From assembly GCA_014859375.1 (NCBI GenBank), contig JACUUH010000012.1:1-50664 (forward strand): 50,664 bases of DNA, read 5' to 3'. The notes below the pieces were generated by a model. The model had not been told where the DNA came from, did no database searches, and worked only from the letters and a program-made list of their open reading frames with translations. This stretch comes from Gammaproteobacteria bacterium. GTDB lineage: Bacteria > Pseudomonadota > Gammaproteobacteria > Nitrosococcales > Methylophagaceae. Numbering within the stretch: position 1 is the first letter of the stretch; each line of letters starts with the position of its first letter. Positions 16,856 through 25,682 of the stretch are shown here, one piece after another. Position numbers and translations under genes: made by a program.

Positions 16856-17629
16856 TTAGAGTCTTACCTCTATGCCTTGGCTCGCCATTTGTTGCTTGGC
16901 TTCTTGCACAGTATGTTGGCCAAAGTGAAAGATACTGGCGGCAAGCACAGCATCGGCTCGACCCAGTTTTACACCATCAGTCAGATCCTGTAATTGACCA
17001 ACACCACCCGATGCAATAACAGGAACAGCAACGGCATCACTTACTGCACGTGTCAGTTCAAGATCAAAGCCAGATTTAGTGCCATCACGATCCATGCTGG
17101 TCAGTAGAATTTCACCGGCGCCATAATCGACCATTTTTTTGGCCCACTCAACAGCGTCAATACCAGTGCTAGTACGACCGCCATGAGTGAATATTTCCCA
17201 TTTATTGGGTTCACCATCGGCTGAGACGCGTTTTGCATCAATTGCAACAACAATACATTGCGAGCCAAATTTTTCTGCGGCTTGTTTTACAAATTCTGGG
17301 TTTTTAACTGCTGCGGAGTTGATCCCCACTTTATCTGCACCGGCATTTAACATTGTTCGAATATCATCTACGGTACGAATACCGCCACCAACCGTTAGAG
17401 GTATAAATACCTGACTGGCAACAGCCTCTACAACATGAACCATGGTGTCTCGATCATGATGTGTTGCCGTTATATCAAGAAAGGTGATCTCATCTGCACC
17501 TTGTTGATCGTAGCGTTTAGCTACCTCGATAGGATCACCCGCATCCCGAATATCAACAAACTTTACACCTTTGACAACACGACCATCATCAACATCAAGA
17601 CAAGGAATAATGCGTTTGGCTAGACTCAT
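16856..17629 (-). CDS. hisF: Imidazole glycerol phosphate synthase cyclase subunit
   Basis: TIM-barrel subunit, 257 residues, that uses ammonia from HisH to form imidazole glycerol phosphate and AICAR. The two catalytic aspartates are in [12 protein letters not shown] (D11) and [13 protein letters not shown] (about D130). Phosphate-binding glycines appear in VGGGIRT and ASGGVG. It lies 10 bp after hisA and is contiguous with hisI, with HisH encoded just upstream of hisA. Confidence 0.97.
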   Translation of the reverse strand: MSLAKRIIPCLDVDDGRVVKGVKFVDIRDAGDPIEVAKRYDQQGADEITFLDITATHHDRDTMVHVVEAVASQVFIPLTVGGGIRTVDDIRTMLNAGADKVGINSAAVKNPEFVKQAAEKFGSQCIVVAIDAKRVSADGEPNKWEIFTHGGRTSTGIDAVEWAKKMVDYGAGEILLTSMDRDGTKSGFDLELTRAVSDAVAVPVIASGGVGQLQDLTDGVKLGRADAVLAASIFHFGQHTVQEAKQQMASQGIEVRL

Positions 17630-17639
17630 GATAATTCCA

Positions 17640-18389
17640 TTAAATTTTAAGCGGTGGATTAAGACGATCTGCTAAAGCTTGAGCTTCTGCCAGATCGATT
17701 GTGCCTTCATAAATGGCTCTGCCAACAATCGCGCCCATAACACCTTCACTTTCGTAGTGACAAAGTGCTTTAACATCATTTAAATCAGTGACACCACCAG
17801 ATGCGATAACAGGGATAGTGATCGCTCGCGCCAGATCGCGGGTTGCTTCAAGATTAACGCCTTGCATCATGCCATCACGACTAATGTCAGTATAAATAAT
17901 GGCCTCAATACCATCTTGTTCAAAATGTTTAGCGATATCTTTAACGTCATGATTTGACAATTTTGACCAACCATCGATAGCTACTTTGCCGTTTTTTGCA
18001 TCTAAACCAACGATAATGTGGCCTGGAAATTCTGCACAGACATCGCCAATAAAATGTGGTGCATTAACAGCTTTAGTGCCGATGATGACGTAACGGGCAC
18101 CTGCTTCCAAATAAGTTTGAATAGTATCTTCATCTCGTATGCCACCACCAATTTGAACATCAAGGTTAGGAAACGCTTTGCAGATTTGATGAACAACATC
18201 GGCATTGACTGGGTTACCGGCAAAAGCACCGTCCAGATCAACCATATGTAGACGTTTGGCACCCGCCTCAACCCACTTGGTTGCTACCGCAAGTGGATCT
18301 TCTGAGAAAACCGTATTATCTTCCATGCGTCCCTGACGCAAACGAACACAGTGACCTTCTTTTAGATCAATGGCAGGGATTAACAACAT
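17640..18389 (-). CDS. hisA: ProFAR isomerase (HisA)
   Basis: TIM-barrel isomerase, 249 residues, fourth step of histidine synthesis. Catalytic aspartates are in [15 protein letters not shown] (D8) and [14 protein letters not shown] (about D130), with phosphate motifs IGGGIRD and ASGGVTD. It resembles HisF, as expected from their shared ancestry; the LRQG and KEGHCVRL motifs distinguish it. It sits between hisH (30 bp gap) and hisF (10 bp gap). Confidence 0.97.
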   Translation of the reverse strand: MLLIPAIDLKEGHCVRLRQGRMEDNTVFSEDPLAVATKWVEAGAKRLHMVDLDGAFAGNPVNADVVHQICKAFPNLDVQIGGGIRDEDTIQTYLEAGARYVIIGTKAVNAPHFIGDVCAEFPGHIIVGLDAKNGKVAIDGWSKLSNHDVKDIAKHFEQDGIEAIIYTDISRDGMMQGVNLEATRDLARAITIPVIASGGVTDLNDVKALCHYESEGVMGAIVGRAIYEGTIDLAEAQALADRLNPPLKI

Positions 18390-18419
18390 AAAGATTTCTC
18401 CATTTAATGCAAAGTTAGC

Positions 18420-19064
18420 TTAGGCGTGGCCATCCCACGCGATAAAGTTTTCAAGTAATTTTAAACCAGCATGCTGGCTTTTTTCTGGGTGAAACTGCAC
18501 TGCAAACACATTATTCTTATGAATAGCACAGGTAAAGGTATCGGGGTAATCTGAGCTTGCTGCTATTACAGTATGCTCTTTTGGATCAACATAATAGCTA
18601 TGGACAAAGTAAAAACGACTATCTTGATCAATATCTTTCCATAAAGGATGTTGTACCGTTTGATGAACTTGATTCCAACCCATGTGAGGCACTTTTAAGT
18701 GATCACCATTCTCATCGGTTGCGAGTTCAAAGTGGCGAACATTTCCGGCAAAAATATCGAGGCAATCAATACCTGAATTTTCTTCACTATGTGTTAATAA
18801 TGCTTGCATACCAAGGCATATTCCAAGAAAGGGTGTGCCGTTTGCAATAACCTGACGAATGACATCATCCAGGTTTAGTCGCGCTAGCTCAGCAATGCAG
18901 TCGCGGATAGCGCCAACACCTGGGAATACAACATGGCTGGCGGCTAAAATACGAGCAGGATCAGCTGTTACTTCGACAGAAATACCATTTGATACGGTTT
19001 CTAATGCTTTCGACACAGATCGTAAATTACCCATGCCATAATCGATCACCGCTATGTGACGCAT
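18420..19064 (-). CDS. hisH: Imidazole glycerol phosphate synthase glutaminase subunit
   Basis: Class I glutamine amidotransferase, 214 residues. The nucleophile Cys is in FLGICLGMQALL and the His-Glu pair in AVQFHPEKSQ; the N-terminal VIDYGMGNLRSV is the HisH signature. It supplies ammonia to HisF. It follows hisB after 66 bp, the largest gap in the his run, and no terminator is evident in that gap. Confidence 0.97.
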   Translation of the reverse strand: MRHIAVIDYGMGNLRSVSKALETVSNGISVEVTADPARILAASHVVFPGVGAIRDCIAELARLNLDDVIRQVIANGTPFLGICLGMQALLTHSEENSGIDCLDIFAGNVRHFELATDENGDHLKVPHMGWNQVHQTVQHPLWKDIDQDSRFYFVHSYYVDPKEHTVIAASSDYPDTFTCAIHKNNVFAVQFHPEKSQHAGLKLLENFIAWDGHA

Positions 19065-19130
19065 AAAATTTCCATCAGTTTTATTTCAAAATACTATTTT
19101 ACGTAATAAAGTTACTAGATACGATAAAAA

Positions 19131-19724
19131 CTAAAGCGCACCTTTGGTTGAAGGTAACTGTTCAAGCGCGCGTTGATCTAATGTAACCGCCATACGTAAA
19201 GCGCGCCCAAACGCTTTGAACATCGTTTCGGCAATATGGTGTGCATTACGACCTTTTAGTGAGTCTATGTGTAATGTAACACCAGCGTGATTCACGAAAC
19301 CCTGGAAGAATTCATAAAATAAATCGACATCAAATTCGCCAATTTTATCGCGCGTAAATGTAACCGCAAACTCTAGTCCGGGACGTCCAGATAAATCCAA
19401 TACAACACGGGATAATGCTTCATCTAAGGGCACATAACAATGGCCATAACGAACAACACCTTTTTTATTACCTAATGCTTGCTTGAATGCCTGGCCTAGG
19501 GTGATGCCAATATCTTCAACCGTGTGATGGGCATCAATTTGTAGATCACCTTTTGCATTGACCGAAATATCAAAAAGACCGTGACGGGCAATTTGCTCCA
19601 TCATGTGATCAAGAAACGGCAGCCCTGTTTCCGCATCAAATTGACCTTTACCATCAAGGTTAATACTGACCTCAATTTGTGTTTCAAGCGTGTTTCGCGT
19701 AACCGTGGCAGTACGAGAACTCAT
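19131..19724 (-). CDS. hisB: Imidazoleglycerol-phosphate dehydratase
   Basis: Monofunctional dehydratase, 197 residues, without the N-terminal phosphatase domain found in the E. coli bifunctional protein; the histidinol phosphatase must be encoded elsewhere. The two manganese-site repeats are [13 protein letters not shown]...[10 protein letters not shown] and FVNHAG...[10 protein letters not shown]. The frame is open to 19757, but ATG 19724 has AGGA 6 bases upstream, and the family normally begins shortly before RNTLET. It heads the his-hinT-tat run and is divergent from the FNR gene. Confidence 0.96.
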   Translation of the reverse strand: MSSRTATVTRNTLETQIEVSINLDGKGQFDAETGLPFLDHMMEQIARHGLFDISVNAKGDLQIDAHHTVEDIGITLGQAFKQALGNKKGVVRYGHCYVPLDEALSRVVLDLSGRPGLEFAVTFTRDKIGEFDVDLFYEFFQGFVNHAGVTLHIDSLKGRNAHHIAETMFKAFGRALRMAVTLDQRALEQLPSTKGAL

Positions 19725-19823
19725 CATATTTCCTGATTTCGTAATATAAAACCGCATAATAACTGTTTCAGAGAGCGGTTTGAAGGGGTATCATGATCTC
19801 TTATTGACAGAATTGGATATCAG

Positions 19824-20573
19824 ATGGCTGAATTAGTTAACGTAATGCCGCTCTTTAACGATCTAGCAAAGATTGAGCACGAGCATCGCGTTGCCTGCCA
19901 AGATTGTTCTTTATTTCGGCTTTGCCTGCCGTTAGGCCTCCAAAACAGTGATCTCGCTCAACTTGATACCATTATCAAACGCAGCCAAAGTTACAAACGC
20001 GCGCATACGCTGTTCTCAACAGGCAATGAATTTAAATCCTTATATGTTGTGCGATCAGGTTCATTCAAAACCACAATTTCAGCTGTAAATGGGCGCGAAC
20101 AAGTAACCGGGTTTTATTTCCCCGGCGAGTTTATTGGTTTGGATGCGATCCATCAGCAATCGTATCAATCAAATGCCAAAGCCTTGGAAACCAGCTCGGT
20201 TTGCGAATTACCGTTTGAAAATTTGCAAGATATTGGCAAGCAAATGCCACAACTGCAAATTCAACTGTTAACCCGTTTAAGTAAAGAATTATCTTCAGAT
20301 AAAAACTTAATGTTATTGCTGGGCAAAAAGACTGCCGATGAAAAAATAGCAACATTCTTATTATCTTTATCAAAACGATTCCATGATCGTGGGTTTTCTG
20401 CAACAGAGTTTCAACTTACAATGTCACGCAGTGATATCGCTAATCACCTTGGTTTAGCGGTTGAAACAGTCAGTCGAGTTATGTCGCGCTTTCAGGAAGA
20501 CGGTTTAATTGAAATTAATGGTAAAGCAATTTCATTGCTAAATACGACTGCAATCAATGTTATGTGTGGCTAA
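19824..20573 (+). CDS. fnr: FNR/ANR-type oxygen-sensing regulator
   Basis: Crp/Fnr family protein, 249 residues. Four cysteines match the FNR [4Fe-4S] ligands: C25, C28 and C34 (C-x2-C-x5-C) and C127. A cyclic-nucleotide-type beta barrel (about 40-150) is followed by a winged helix with LAVETVSRVMSRFQ, the E-x2-S-R recognition pattern that reads TTGAT half-sites. It should activate or repress genes under low oxygen. The next gene, ompW, has an FNR-type site at its promoter. A weak hairpin at 20591-20610 without a T-run follows the stop. Confidence 0.94.
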   Translation: MAELVNVMPLFNDLAKIEHEHRVACQDCSLFRLCLPLGLQNSDLAQLDTIIKRSQSYKRAHTLFSTGNEFKSLYVVRSGSFKTTISAVNGREQVTGFYFPGEFIGLDAIHQQSYQSNAKALETSSVCELPFENLQDIGKQMPQLQIQLLTRLSKELSSDKNLMLLLGKKTADEKIATFLLSLSKRFHDRGFSATEFQLTMSRSDIANHLGLAVETVSRVMSRFQEDGLIEINGKAISLLNTTAINVMCG

Positions 20574-20661
20574 ATAACCACAATAAAGTTAGAAACTAGC
20601 TTAAGTTTCTCTGATAACCTTGCATAAATAAAGTTTATGTCTAAAATTTACAACAGATCTC

Positions 20662-20702
20662 TTGATATAGATCATGGAAATAATCTGTCATCACCGTATG
20701 AT
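20662..20702 (+). promoter_or_regulatory. FNR-type site and -10 box of ompW promoter
   Basis: TTGATATAGATCAT at 20662-20675 matches the TTGAT-N4-ATCAA consensus at nine of ten defined positions. TATGAT at 20697-20702 is a good -10 element. A start site near 20710 would centre the FNR site at about -41.5, the class II activator position. This agrees with known FNR control of ompW in E. coli, though here it is only inferred from sequence. Confidence 0.7.
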
Positions 20703-20762
20703 CCTTTCCAATATCCAAGTAAAGAACATCCAAATTAAAGTGTAATTCTCAAGGAGAAACAA

Positions 20763-21449
20763 ATGAAAGTAACAAAATTAGCAGTAGCATTGTTAGCTGC
20801 AACAGGATTATCAGCTATCGCTACTCCAGCAATGGCGTATGAAGCAGGTGATTGGCTAGTGCGTGGTCGTATTGCTCATATCAACCCAAATGATGATAGT
20901 GGTAGTTTATTCGCAGATGGTGTTAATTTAGGTCCAGGTGTGAAAGTCGATAATGACACCATTCCTGAATTAGATATCACTTATATGATTTCACCTAATT
21001 GGGGTGTTGAATTAATTTTAGGTTATTCTAAACATACCGTTACTGGTGAGAAAGGCGATGTTGCAACAAGTTTAGGCAATGTAATTAATACTAAAGTATT
21101 ACCACCGACATTGACATTACAGTATCATTTTGCTCCAAACTCTAATATCCGCCCATACGTTGGTGCTGGTATTAACTACACCTATTTCTTTGATGAAAAA
21201 ACCGCAGGCGCTGTTGCAGGTACACCTGGCTCTAAAGTTAGCCTAGAAAGTTCTTGGGGTTTAGCGGCGCAAGCGGGTGTTGATATTGCAATTAATGATG
21301 ACTGGTTCTTTAATGCTGATATCAAATACATCCAAATTGATACCAAAGCAAAATTCTCAAATATTGCTGATGGAGAGTATTCTGAAGCTCATATTAGCGC
21401 AGATATCGACCCGTTTGTATACAGTATCGGTGTTGGTCGCCGTTTCTAA
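20763..21449 (+). CDS. ompW: Outer membrane protein OmpW
   Basis: Eight-stranded outer-membrane beta barrel, 228 residues. A signal peptide (residues 1-25, basic start, hydrophobic core, TPAMA cleavage box) leads to YEAGDWLVRGRIAHINPND, the OmpW opening. Alternating strands, VGAGINYTYFFDE, and a terminal Phe (GVGRRF) that serves as the Bam signal complete the pattern. Small hydrophobic molecules are the usual cargo proposed for the family. AAGGAG lies 6 bases before the ATG, an FNR-type promoter is upstream, and an intrinsic terminator follows. Confidence 0.95.
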   Translation: MKVTKLAVALLAATGLSAIATPAMAYEAGDWLVRGRIAHINPNDDSGSLFADGVNLGPGVKVDNDTIPELDITYMISPNWGVELILGYSKHTVTGEKGDVATSLGNVINTKVLPPTLTLQYHFAPNSNIRPYVGAGINYTYFFDEKTAGAVAGTPGSKVSLESSWGLAAQAGVDIAINDDWFFNADIKYIQIDTKAKFSNIADGEYSEAHISADIDPFVYSIGVGRRF

Positions 21450-21476
21450 TCTAAACACAATTTAGATAGTCCATTA

Positions 21477-21501
21477 GGCCCTCAGATGAGGGCCTTTTTT
21501 T
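21477..21501 (+). terminator. Intrinsic terminator of ompW
   Basis: Stem arms GGCCCTC (21477-21483) and GAGGGCC (21488-21494) with an AGAT loop, followed by seven T (21495-21501). It ends ompW transcription before the convergent murJ. Confidence 0.92.
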
Positions 21502-21522
21502 GTCTGGCGTTTATGCAAAAGC

Positions 21523-23073
21523 TTAAGAAATAGTGTGTGTATTAGGCTTTAATAAACTTTTAATCGTAATACCAACAGCATAGAGCGCAGCAAAATAGAC
21601 GATAATTGCCGCAGCAATAAGTCCTGTTAGCATTGATATACGATGCCATGCATCCCAGTTAAACCAGTCAATACTGGTCGGTGTTAACCAATACAAGATC
21701 AATAACAAAGCACTATTTGGGATCAGTAATTTCAATATGAATCTGCCCCAGCCAGCAACAGGTTGATATACACCTAACTTTCTAAGGCCGAAGTACAATA
21801 AACCGGCATTAAGTACAGCAGAGAGAGAGGTGGCAAGCGCCAGACCGACATGAGCAAATTGCATCATCAAGATAACATTTAACACCATATTGGTTACCAT
21901 GGCGATGATGCCTATTTTGACCGGTGTTTTGGTGTCCTGACGCGCGAAATAGCCCGGCGCTAATACTTTAATAAAGATAAACGGTAATAATCCCAAACCA
22001 TAAGCCATAAGGCTTAATGATGCTTTATGGGTATCGGTTGACGAGAATTCACCATATTGAAATAAGGTTGTTAATAACGGTTCAGCTAAAAATATAAGCC
22101 CAATCGCAGCTGGCGTACCAATAATAAAGACCCAACGTAACGCCCAGTCAATGGTATGTGAAAATGCCTGTTTAGAAGCAGAGGCATGTTTATGAGATAA
22201 GCTGGGCAAAATCACCGTTGATAAGGCGATGCCGACGATTCCAAGTGGAAACTCAACCAAGCGGTCTGAATAATACAGCCATGAAATGCTGCCAGTAACC
22301 AAAAACGAGGCTAACAAGGTATCTAACAGTAAATTTATTTGTGCCACGGAAACCCCAAACATAGCAGGGATCATCAACTTGAGAATTTTTTGTACCCCAC
22401 TTTGATGCCAGCCCCAACGGGGTTTAGGTAACAGTTTTAATCTTAATAAAAACGGAATTTGAAAAATTAGCTGAACTACACCACCAATGAAAACACCCCA
22501 AGCCAGTGCTGTTACCGGTTGTTCAAGTTGTGGTGATAGCCATAAAGCCGCAGAAATAAGTGATAAATTAAGAAAGACAGGTGTAAAAGATGGGATCGCA
22601 AATTGGCCAAAACTATTTAAAATCGCGCCAGCCAGTGCGGTTAACGAGATAAAAAACAGGTAGGGAAAGGTAATGCGTAATAAATCAGTGGCTAACGTTA
22701 CTTTTTCAGGATCATCAATAAAGCCAGGAGCGAAAATCATAATTAATAATGGTGCGGCAATCACCCCTATCAGTGTGATAGCAAACAGGATGGTTGCCAG
22801 TGTGCCACTGGTATTGGCGATTAATAATCGTAAATCGTTTTGACCGCTGCGCTTATATTCAGCTAATACTGGAATAAATGCTTGGGAGAACGCCCCTTCT
22901 GCAAATAAGCGGCGTAAGAAATTTGGGATTTTAAATGCCACAAAAAACACATCAGCGCCAAGGCCGGCACCAAACATGCGAGCAATGACAATATCGCGTA
23001 CAAAGCCTAAAATTCGAGAGATAAAGGTCATCATGCTAACAATTGCTGTTGACTTGAATAGTGTCTCACTCAT
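21523..23073 (-). CDS. murJ: Lipid II flippase MurJ
   Basis: MATE-like flippase of the MOP superfamily, 516 residues with about 14 membrane helices. The N-terminal block STAIVSMMTFISRILGFVRDIVIARMFG, the motif DVFFVAFKIPNFLRRLFAEGAFSQAFIP with conserved Arg and Glu, and YSDRLVEFPLG are diagnostic. It moves lipid II across the inner membrane for peptidoglycan synthesis. The frame is open to 23142, but ATG 23073 (MSETLFKST) matches the family start; the upstream part would run into the divergent SCO gene. Confidence 0.95.
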   Translation of the reverse strand: MSETLFKSTAIVSMMTFISRILGFVRDIVIARMFGAGLGADVFFVAFKIPNFLRRLFAEGAFSQAFIPVLAEYKRSGQNDLRLLIANTSGTLATILFAITLIGVIAAPLLIMIFAPGFIDDPEKVTLATDLLRITFPYLFFISLTALAGAILNSFGQFAIPSFTPVFLNLSLISAALWLSPQLEQPVTALAWGVFIGGVVQLIFQIPFLLRLKLLPKPRWGWHQSGVQKILKLMIPAMFGVSVAQINLLLDTLLASFLVTGSISWLYYSDRLVEFPLGIVGIALSTVILPSLSHKHASASKQAFSHTIDWALRWVFIIGTPAAIGLIFLAEPLLTTLFQYGEFSSTDTHKASLSLMAYGLGLLPFIFIKVLAPGYFARQDTKTPVKIGIIAMVTNMVLNVILMMQFAHVGLALATSLSAVLNAGLLYFGLRKLGVYQPVAGWGRFILKLLIPNSALLLILYWLTPTSIDWFNWDAWHRISMLTGLIAAAIIVYFAALYAVGITIKSLLKPNTHTIS

Positions 23074-23133
23074 CCGCGTACTCGTGTTAATGATAATATT
23101 GACAGCAATTTTATACTTTTGAAGGACTGCTGT

Positions 23134-23784
23134 ATGGCCCAACCTTGTAAAGGCCTTAATTCTAAGTGTTTTTTGTTTACTTATCTTCTGATTGTGGGAT
23201 TTTTGTTGGTTTTATGGATGAACCGATTGCCTTTGCTTTATGATGATCAGCGACAAATTCCACAGGATTTGCAGCCATACCTTGAGTCACCACCCCGACA
23301 ATTAAGTGATTTTTCTTTAGAAACAGTCAATAAATTAACCTTAACTAACAGCTGGTTTGACAATAAATGGTCTTTTGTTTATTTCAGCCATCTTAATTGT
23401 TTGCCGCAGTGTCAGTCTTCTCTTGAGACCTTATCAAAATTAGACAATGCTTTTGCCAGTAATCAGATTCAGTTTTTAGTTATTGGTTTAGAACAACAGG
23501 ACGAATCACTAACCCAGTTAACTCAGTTTTTGAACAGACACAATGTCTCTGTGCCGGTAGCAACAGCGGATGAGACTACGATTGAACAACTCGCAAAAAC
23601 ATTGATTGCGCTGTTTCTTAAAACGGATTATTCCGACGGTAGCTATCAAATAGAGCAAGAGCATCATATTTTTATCGTTGATCCAAAGGGGCGTGTCTAC
23701 GCAACATTTAGACCGCCTTATGATGCAGTGAAGATTACTGAGCTATTCTCAAAAATCAGATTATTTTATGCAAAGTCTGAATAA
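23134..23784 (+). CDS. SCO1/SenC-like copper chaperone or thioredoxin-fold protein
   Basis: 216 residues with an N-terminal membrane anchor (about 13-29) and a thioredoxin-like periplasmic domain. The copper/redox motif C-x3-C is C89-L-P-Q-C93, slightly off the usual CxxxCP, and the His ligand is probably H177 or H178 in EHHIFIVDPKGR. SCO proteins deliver copper to, or reduce, the CuA site of cytochrome oxidases. AAGGA is 7 bases before ATG 23134, which is preferred to TTG 23119. It is divergent from murJ with only 60 bp between them, and no oxidase genes are near, so the partner is unknown. Confidence 0.78.
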   Translation: MAQPCKGLNSKCFLFTYLLIVGFLLVLWMNRLPLLYDDQRQIPQDLQPYLESPPRQLSDFSLETVNKLTLTNSWFDNKWSFVYFSHLNCLPQCQSSLETLSKLDNAFASNQIQFLVIGLEQQDESLTQLTQFLNRHNVSVPVATADETTIEQLAKTLIALFLKTDYSDGSYQIEQEHHIFIVDPKGRVYATFRPPYDAVKITELFSKIRLFYAKSE

Positions 23785-23828
23785 AAAACGTAACTAACCT
23801 TAACTCGGGATAAAAACGTCAGATTACG

Positions 23829-23866
23829 ACCCACAGGATAGTACTGTGGGTTGGACTTCAGTCCAA
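23829..23866. repeat. Tandem small palindromes (REP-like)
   Basis: Two adjoining hairpins: ACCCACAG (23829-23836) with CTGTGGGT (23844-23851), then TTGGACT (23851-23857) with AGTCCAA (23860-23866). A further GGGTTGAACCCC palindrome follows at about 23880. There is no T-tract. The dense, GC-richer palindromes between two convergent genes look like an intergenic repeat element rather than a simple terminator; copy number elsewhere is unknown. Confidence 0.6.
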
Positions 23867-23921
23867 CATCGGGCTTGTCGGGTTGAACCCCAACCTTTAT
23901 ACAAAGCTTAGGTAGCTCAAG

Positions 23922-24824
23922 TTAACTCAGAATTTTTGAGAAAAGTTGAGCTAACTCTTTTAAGGTAGCTACTCTACGATAACTCGGTCGCCAGACTAAA
24001 CCCAATGAACGCATAGGCTTATTGCCTTGACTGATCAGTGGTCGAACACTGATATCGGCATGTTTGACCATATCTGAATTTATTGCCATTTCAGGAATTA
24101 ATGTTATACCTAAGCCCCCTGCAACCATTTCAATCAAAGTATATAAGCTTGTACCCTGCATACTCATACGGTGGCTAGTACTGGGCAGTTTACAGGCGCT
24201 GAGCGCATGTTCACGCATACAATGGCCTTCTGACAGCAATAAAAGATCATCTAAAGGTAAGTCGGTTGCAGTGAGTTGCTTTTTTTTAGCAAGAGGATGT
24301 TTTTTGGGTAAGGCGACCCAAAATTGCTCCTCGGCAAAAAGCTGTTTGTTTAAGTCACCAATATCAAATGGAAATGCCAAAATCGCCAAATCAATTTCAC
24401 CACTGCGTAAACTGGATAATAGGCGTTCAGATTGATCTTCTATCAATACAACTTCAAGTTCAGGCAAGGTGCTGCGAATAGTGGGTAATACTTTTGGTAA
24501 CAAAAAGGGACTGATACTAGGAATAACCCCAATTCGTATTCGGCCCACCAAAGGATTACGCTCAGACTGGGCTAGATCAACTAGATCTGCAGACAGCGAT
24601 AATATATGTTGCGCCCTACTCGCTATTTCCAGACCCAAGGCTGTGGGCATAACCTTACGATTGGTTCGTTCAAACAGCGATGTACCTAATATTGTTTCAA
24701 GATCCTGAATACCTGCGCTTAAGGTTGACTGGGTAACAAAGCACCGTTCAGCCGCTTGTCCAAAGTGATTAACCTCAACTAAAGTCGTTAAATAATGCAG
24801 TTGGCGTAACGTTGGTAAATTCAT
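23922..24824 (-). CDS. oxyR: Peroxide-sensing LysR regulator OxyR
   Basis: LysR-family protein, 300 residues. The N-terminal helix-turn-helix (LRQLHYLTTLVEVNHFGQAAERCFVTQSTLS) is followed by an effector domain carrying the OxyR redox pair, C202 and C211, in LSEGHCMREHALSAC with the same C-x8-C spacing as E. coli C199/C208. Hydrogen peroxide forms the disulfide and activates target promoters. ATG 24824 is preferred to GTG 24839. It is divergent from the rubrerythrin operon, which it probably controls from the 131-bp gap; an OxyR site could not be confirmed by eye. Confidence 0.92.
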   Translation of the reverse strand: MNLPTLRQLHYLTTLVEVNHFGQAAERCFVTQSTLSAGIQDLETILGTSLFERTNRKVMPTALGLEIASRAQHILSLSADLVDLAQSERNPLVGRIRIGVIPSISPFLLPKVLPTIRSTLPELEVVLIEDQSERLLSSLRSGEIDLAILAFPFDIGDLNKQLFAEEQFWVALPKKHPLAKKKQLTATDLPLDDLLLLSEGHCMREHALSACKLPSTSHRMSMQGTSLYTLIEMVAGGLGITLIPEMAINSDMVKHADISVRPLISQGNKPMRSLGLVWRPSYRRVATLKELAQLFSKILS

Positions 24825-24955
24825 AATCGGAAATTCCACTTATAATAAACTAAATAATCTGTTGGATCTAAAATAGCACACAGCGTAGACTTATTTCCAA
24901 TCCTGAATAAAACAGGACAACGAAATATTTAGCTTGTTGGAGCGGGGTAAACATT

Positions 24956-25429
24956 ATGACAACCGACAATGAATCGAAAACACTAAAAAACCTGGAAGCG
25001 GCATTTGCAGGTGAAGCCATGGCAAATCGAAAGTATTTGTATTTTGCAAAACAATGTCGTGCGATCGGTGCGGATGATATTGCCGCCGTATTTGAAAAAA
25101 CAGCGGAACAAGAAACTGCGCATGCGTTTGGACATCTTGAACTATTATTTCCGCCTTCATCTTTGACGGTTGAAAAGATGCTTCAGCTTGCTGTTGATGG
25201 CGAAACCTATGAATATACAGAAATGTATCCTGAGTTTAGAAACACTGCTTTAGAAGAAAGAAATGCAGCTGCTGTTTCTGAAATGGATGAACAAATAGAC
25301 GAATCTAGAGAGCATGCACAAATGTTTGCTAAAGTATTGGCGACCGCAGAAAAACGATTTGCTGCATTGGCAAAAGTTGAGCAGCGTCATGCACAGCATT
25401 ATCAAGATGTATTAGATGCACATAAATAG
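24956..25429 (+). CDS. Rubrerythrin-family diiron peroxidase
   Basis: 157-residue four-helix protein. Two pairs of iron-ligand motifs are visible: AFAGEAMANRKYLYFA (Glu) and EQETAHAFGHL (E-x2-H), then ALEERNAAAVSEMDEQIDESREHAQMF (Glu, E-x2-H). It lacks the C-terminal rubredoxin domain of classical rubrerythrin, but a free rubredoxin is encoded directly after it. The family reduces hydrogen peroxide to water using electrons from rubredoxin. It is the first gene of an operon facing oxyR. Confidence 0.9.
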   Translation: MTTDNESKTLKNLEAAFAGEAMANRKYLYFAKQCRAIGADDIAAVFEKTAEQETAHAFGHLELLFPPSSLTVEKMLQLAVDGETYEYTEMYPEFRNTALEERNAAAVSEMDEQIDESREHAQMFAKVLATAEKRFAALAKVEQRHAQHYQDVLDAHK

Positions 25430-25459
25430 CAGTTATATATCAATTTAGGAGAATAAAAA

Positions 25460-25624
25460 ATGAGACAGTGGCAATGTGTTGTTTGTGGCTTTATTTACGA
25501 CGAAGCCAAAGGTTTACCAGAAGAAGGTATTGCGCCAGGCACAAGCTGGGACGATATACCCGAAGATTGGGAATGCCCAGAATGTGGTGTTGGTAAAGAT
25601 GATTTCGAAATGGTTGAAATCTAG
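25460..25624 (+). CDS. rubA: Rubredoxin
   Basis: A 54-residue rubredoxin, just long enough for the fold. Its single iron is held by C6-V-V-C9-G and C39-P-E-C42-G, with aromatic residues W4, Y13, W30 and W38 packing the core. It is expected to carry electrons from the reductase downstream to the rubrerythrin upstream. AGGAG lies about 8 bases before ATG 25460. It follows the rubrerythrin gene by 30 bp and precedes the reductase by 58 bp. Confidence 0.95.
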   Translation: MRQWQCVVCGFIYDEAKGLPEEGIAPGTSWDDIPEDWECPECGVGKDDFEMVEI

Positions 25625-25682
25625 CTTTTGATGGGGAGGAAGTTCTCTCCTCTCCATTTTTATTGGTTTTAGGAATGTATAA

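Noticed and set aside
20591-20610. Hairpin AGAAACT/AGTTTCT after fnr
   Set aside because: AT-rich, short stem with no T-run; not convincing as a terminator.
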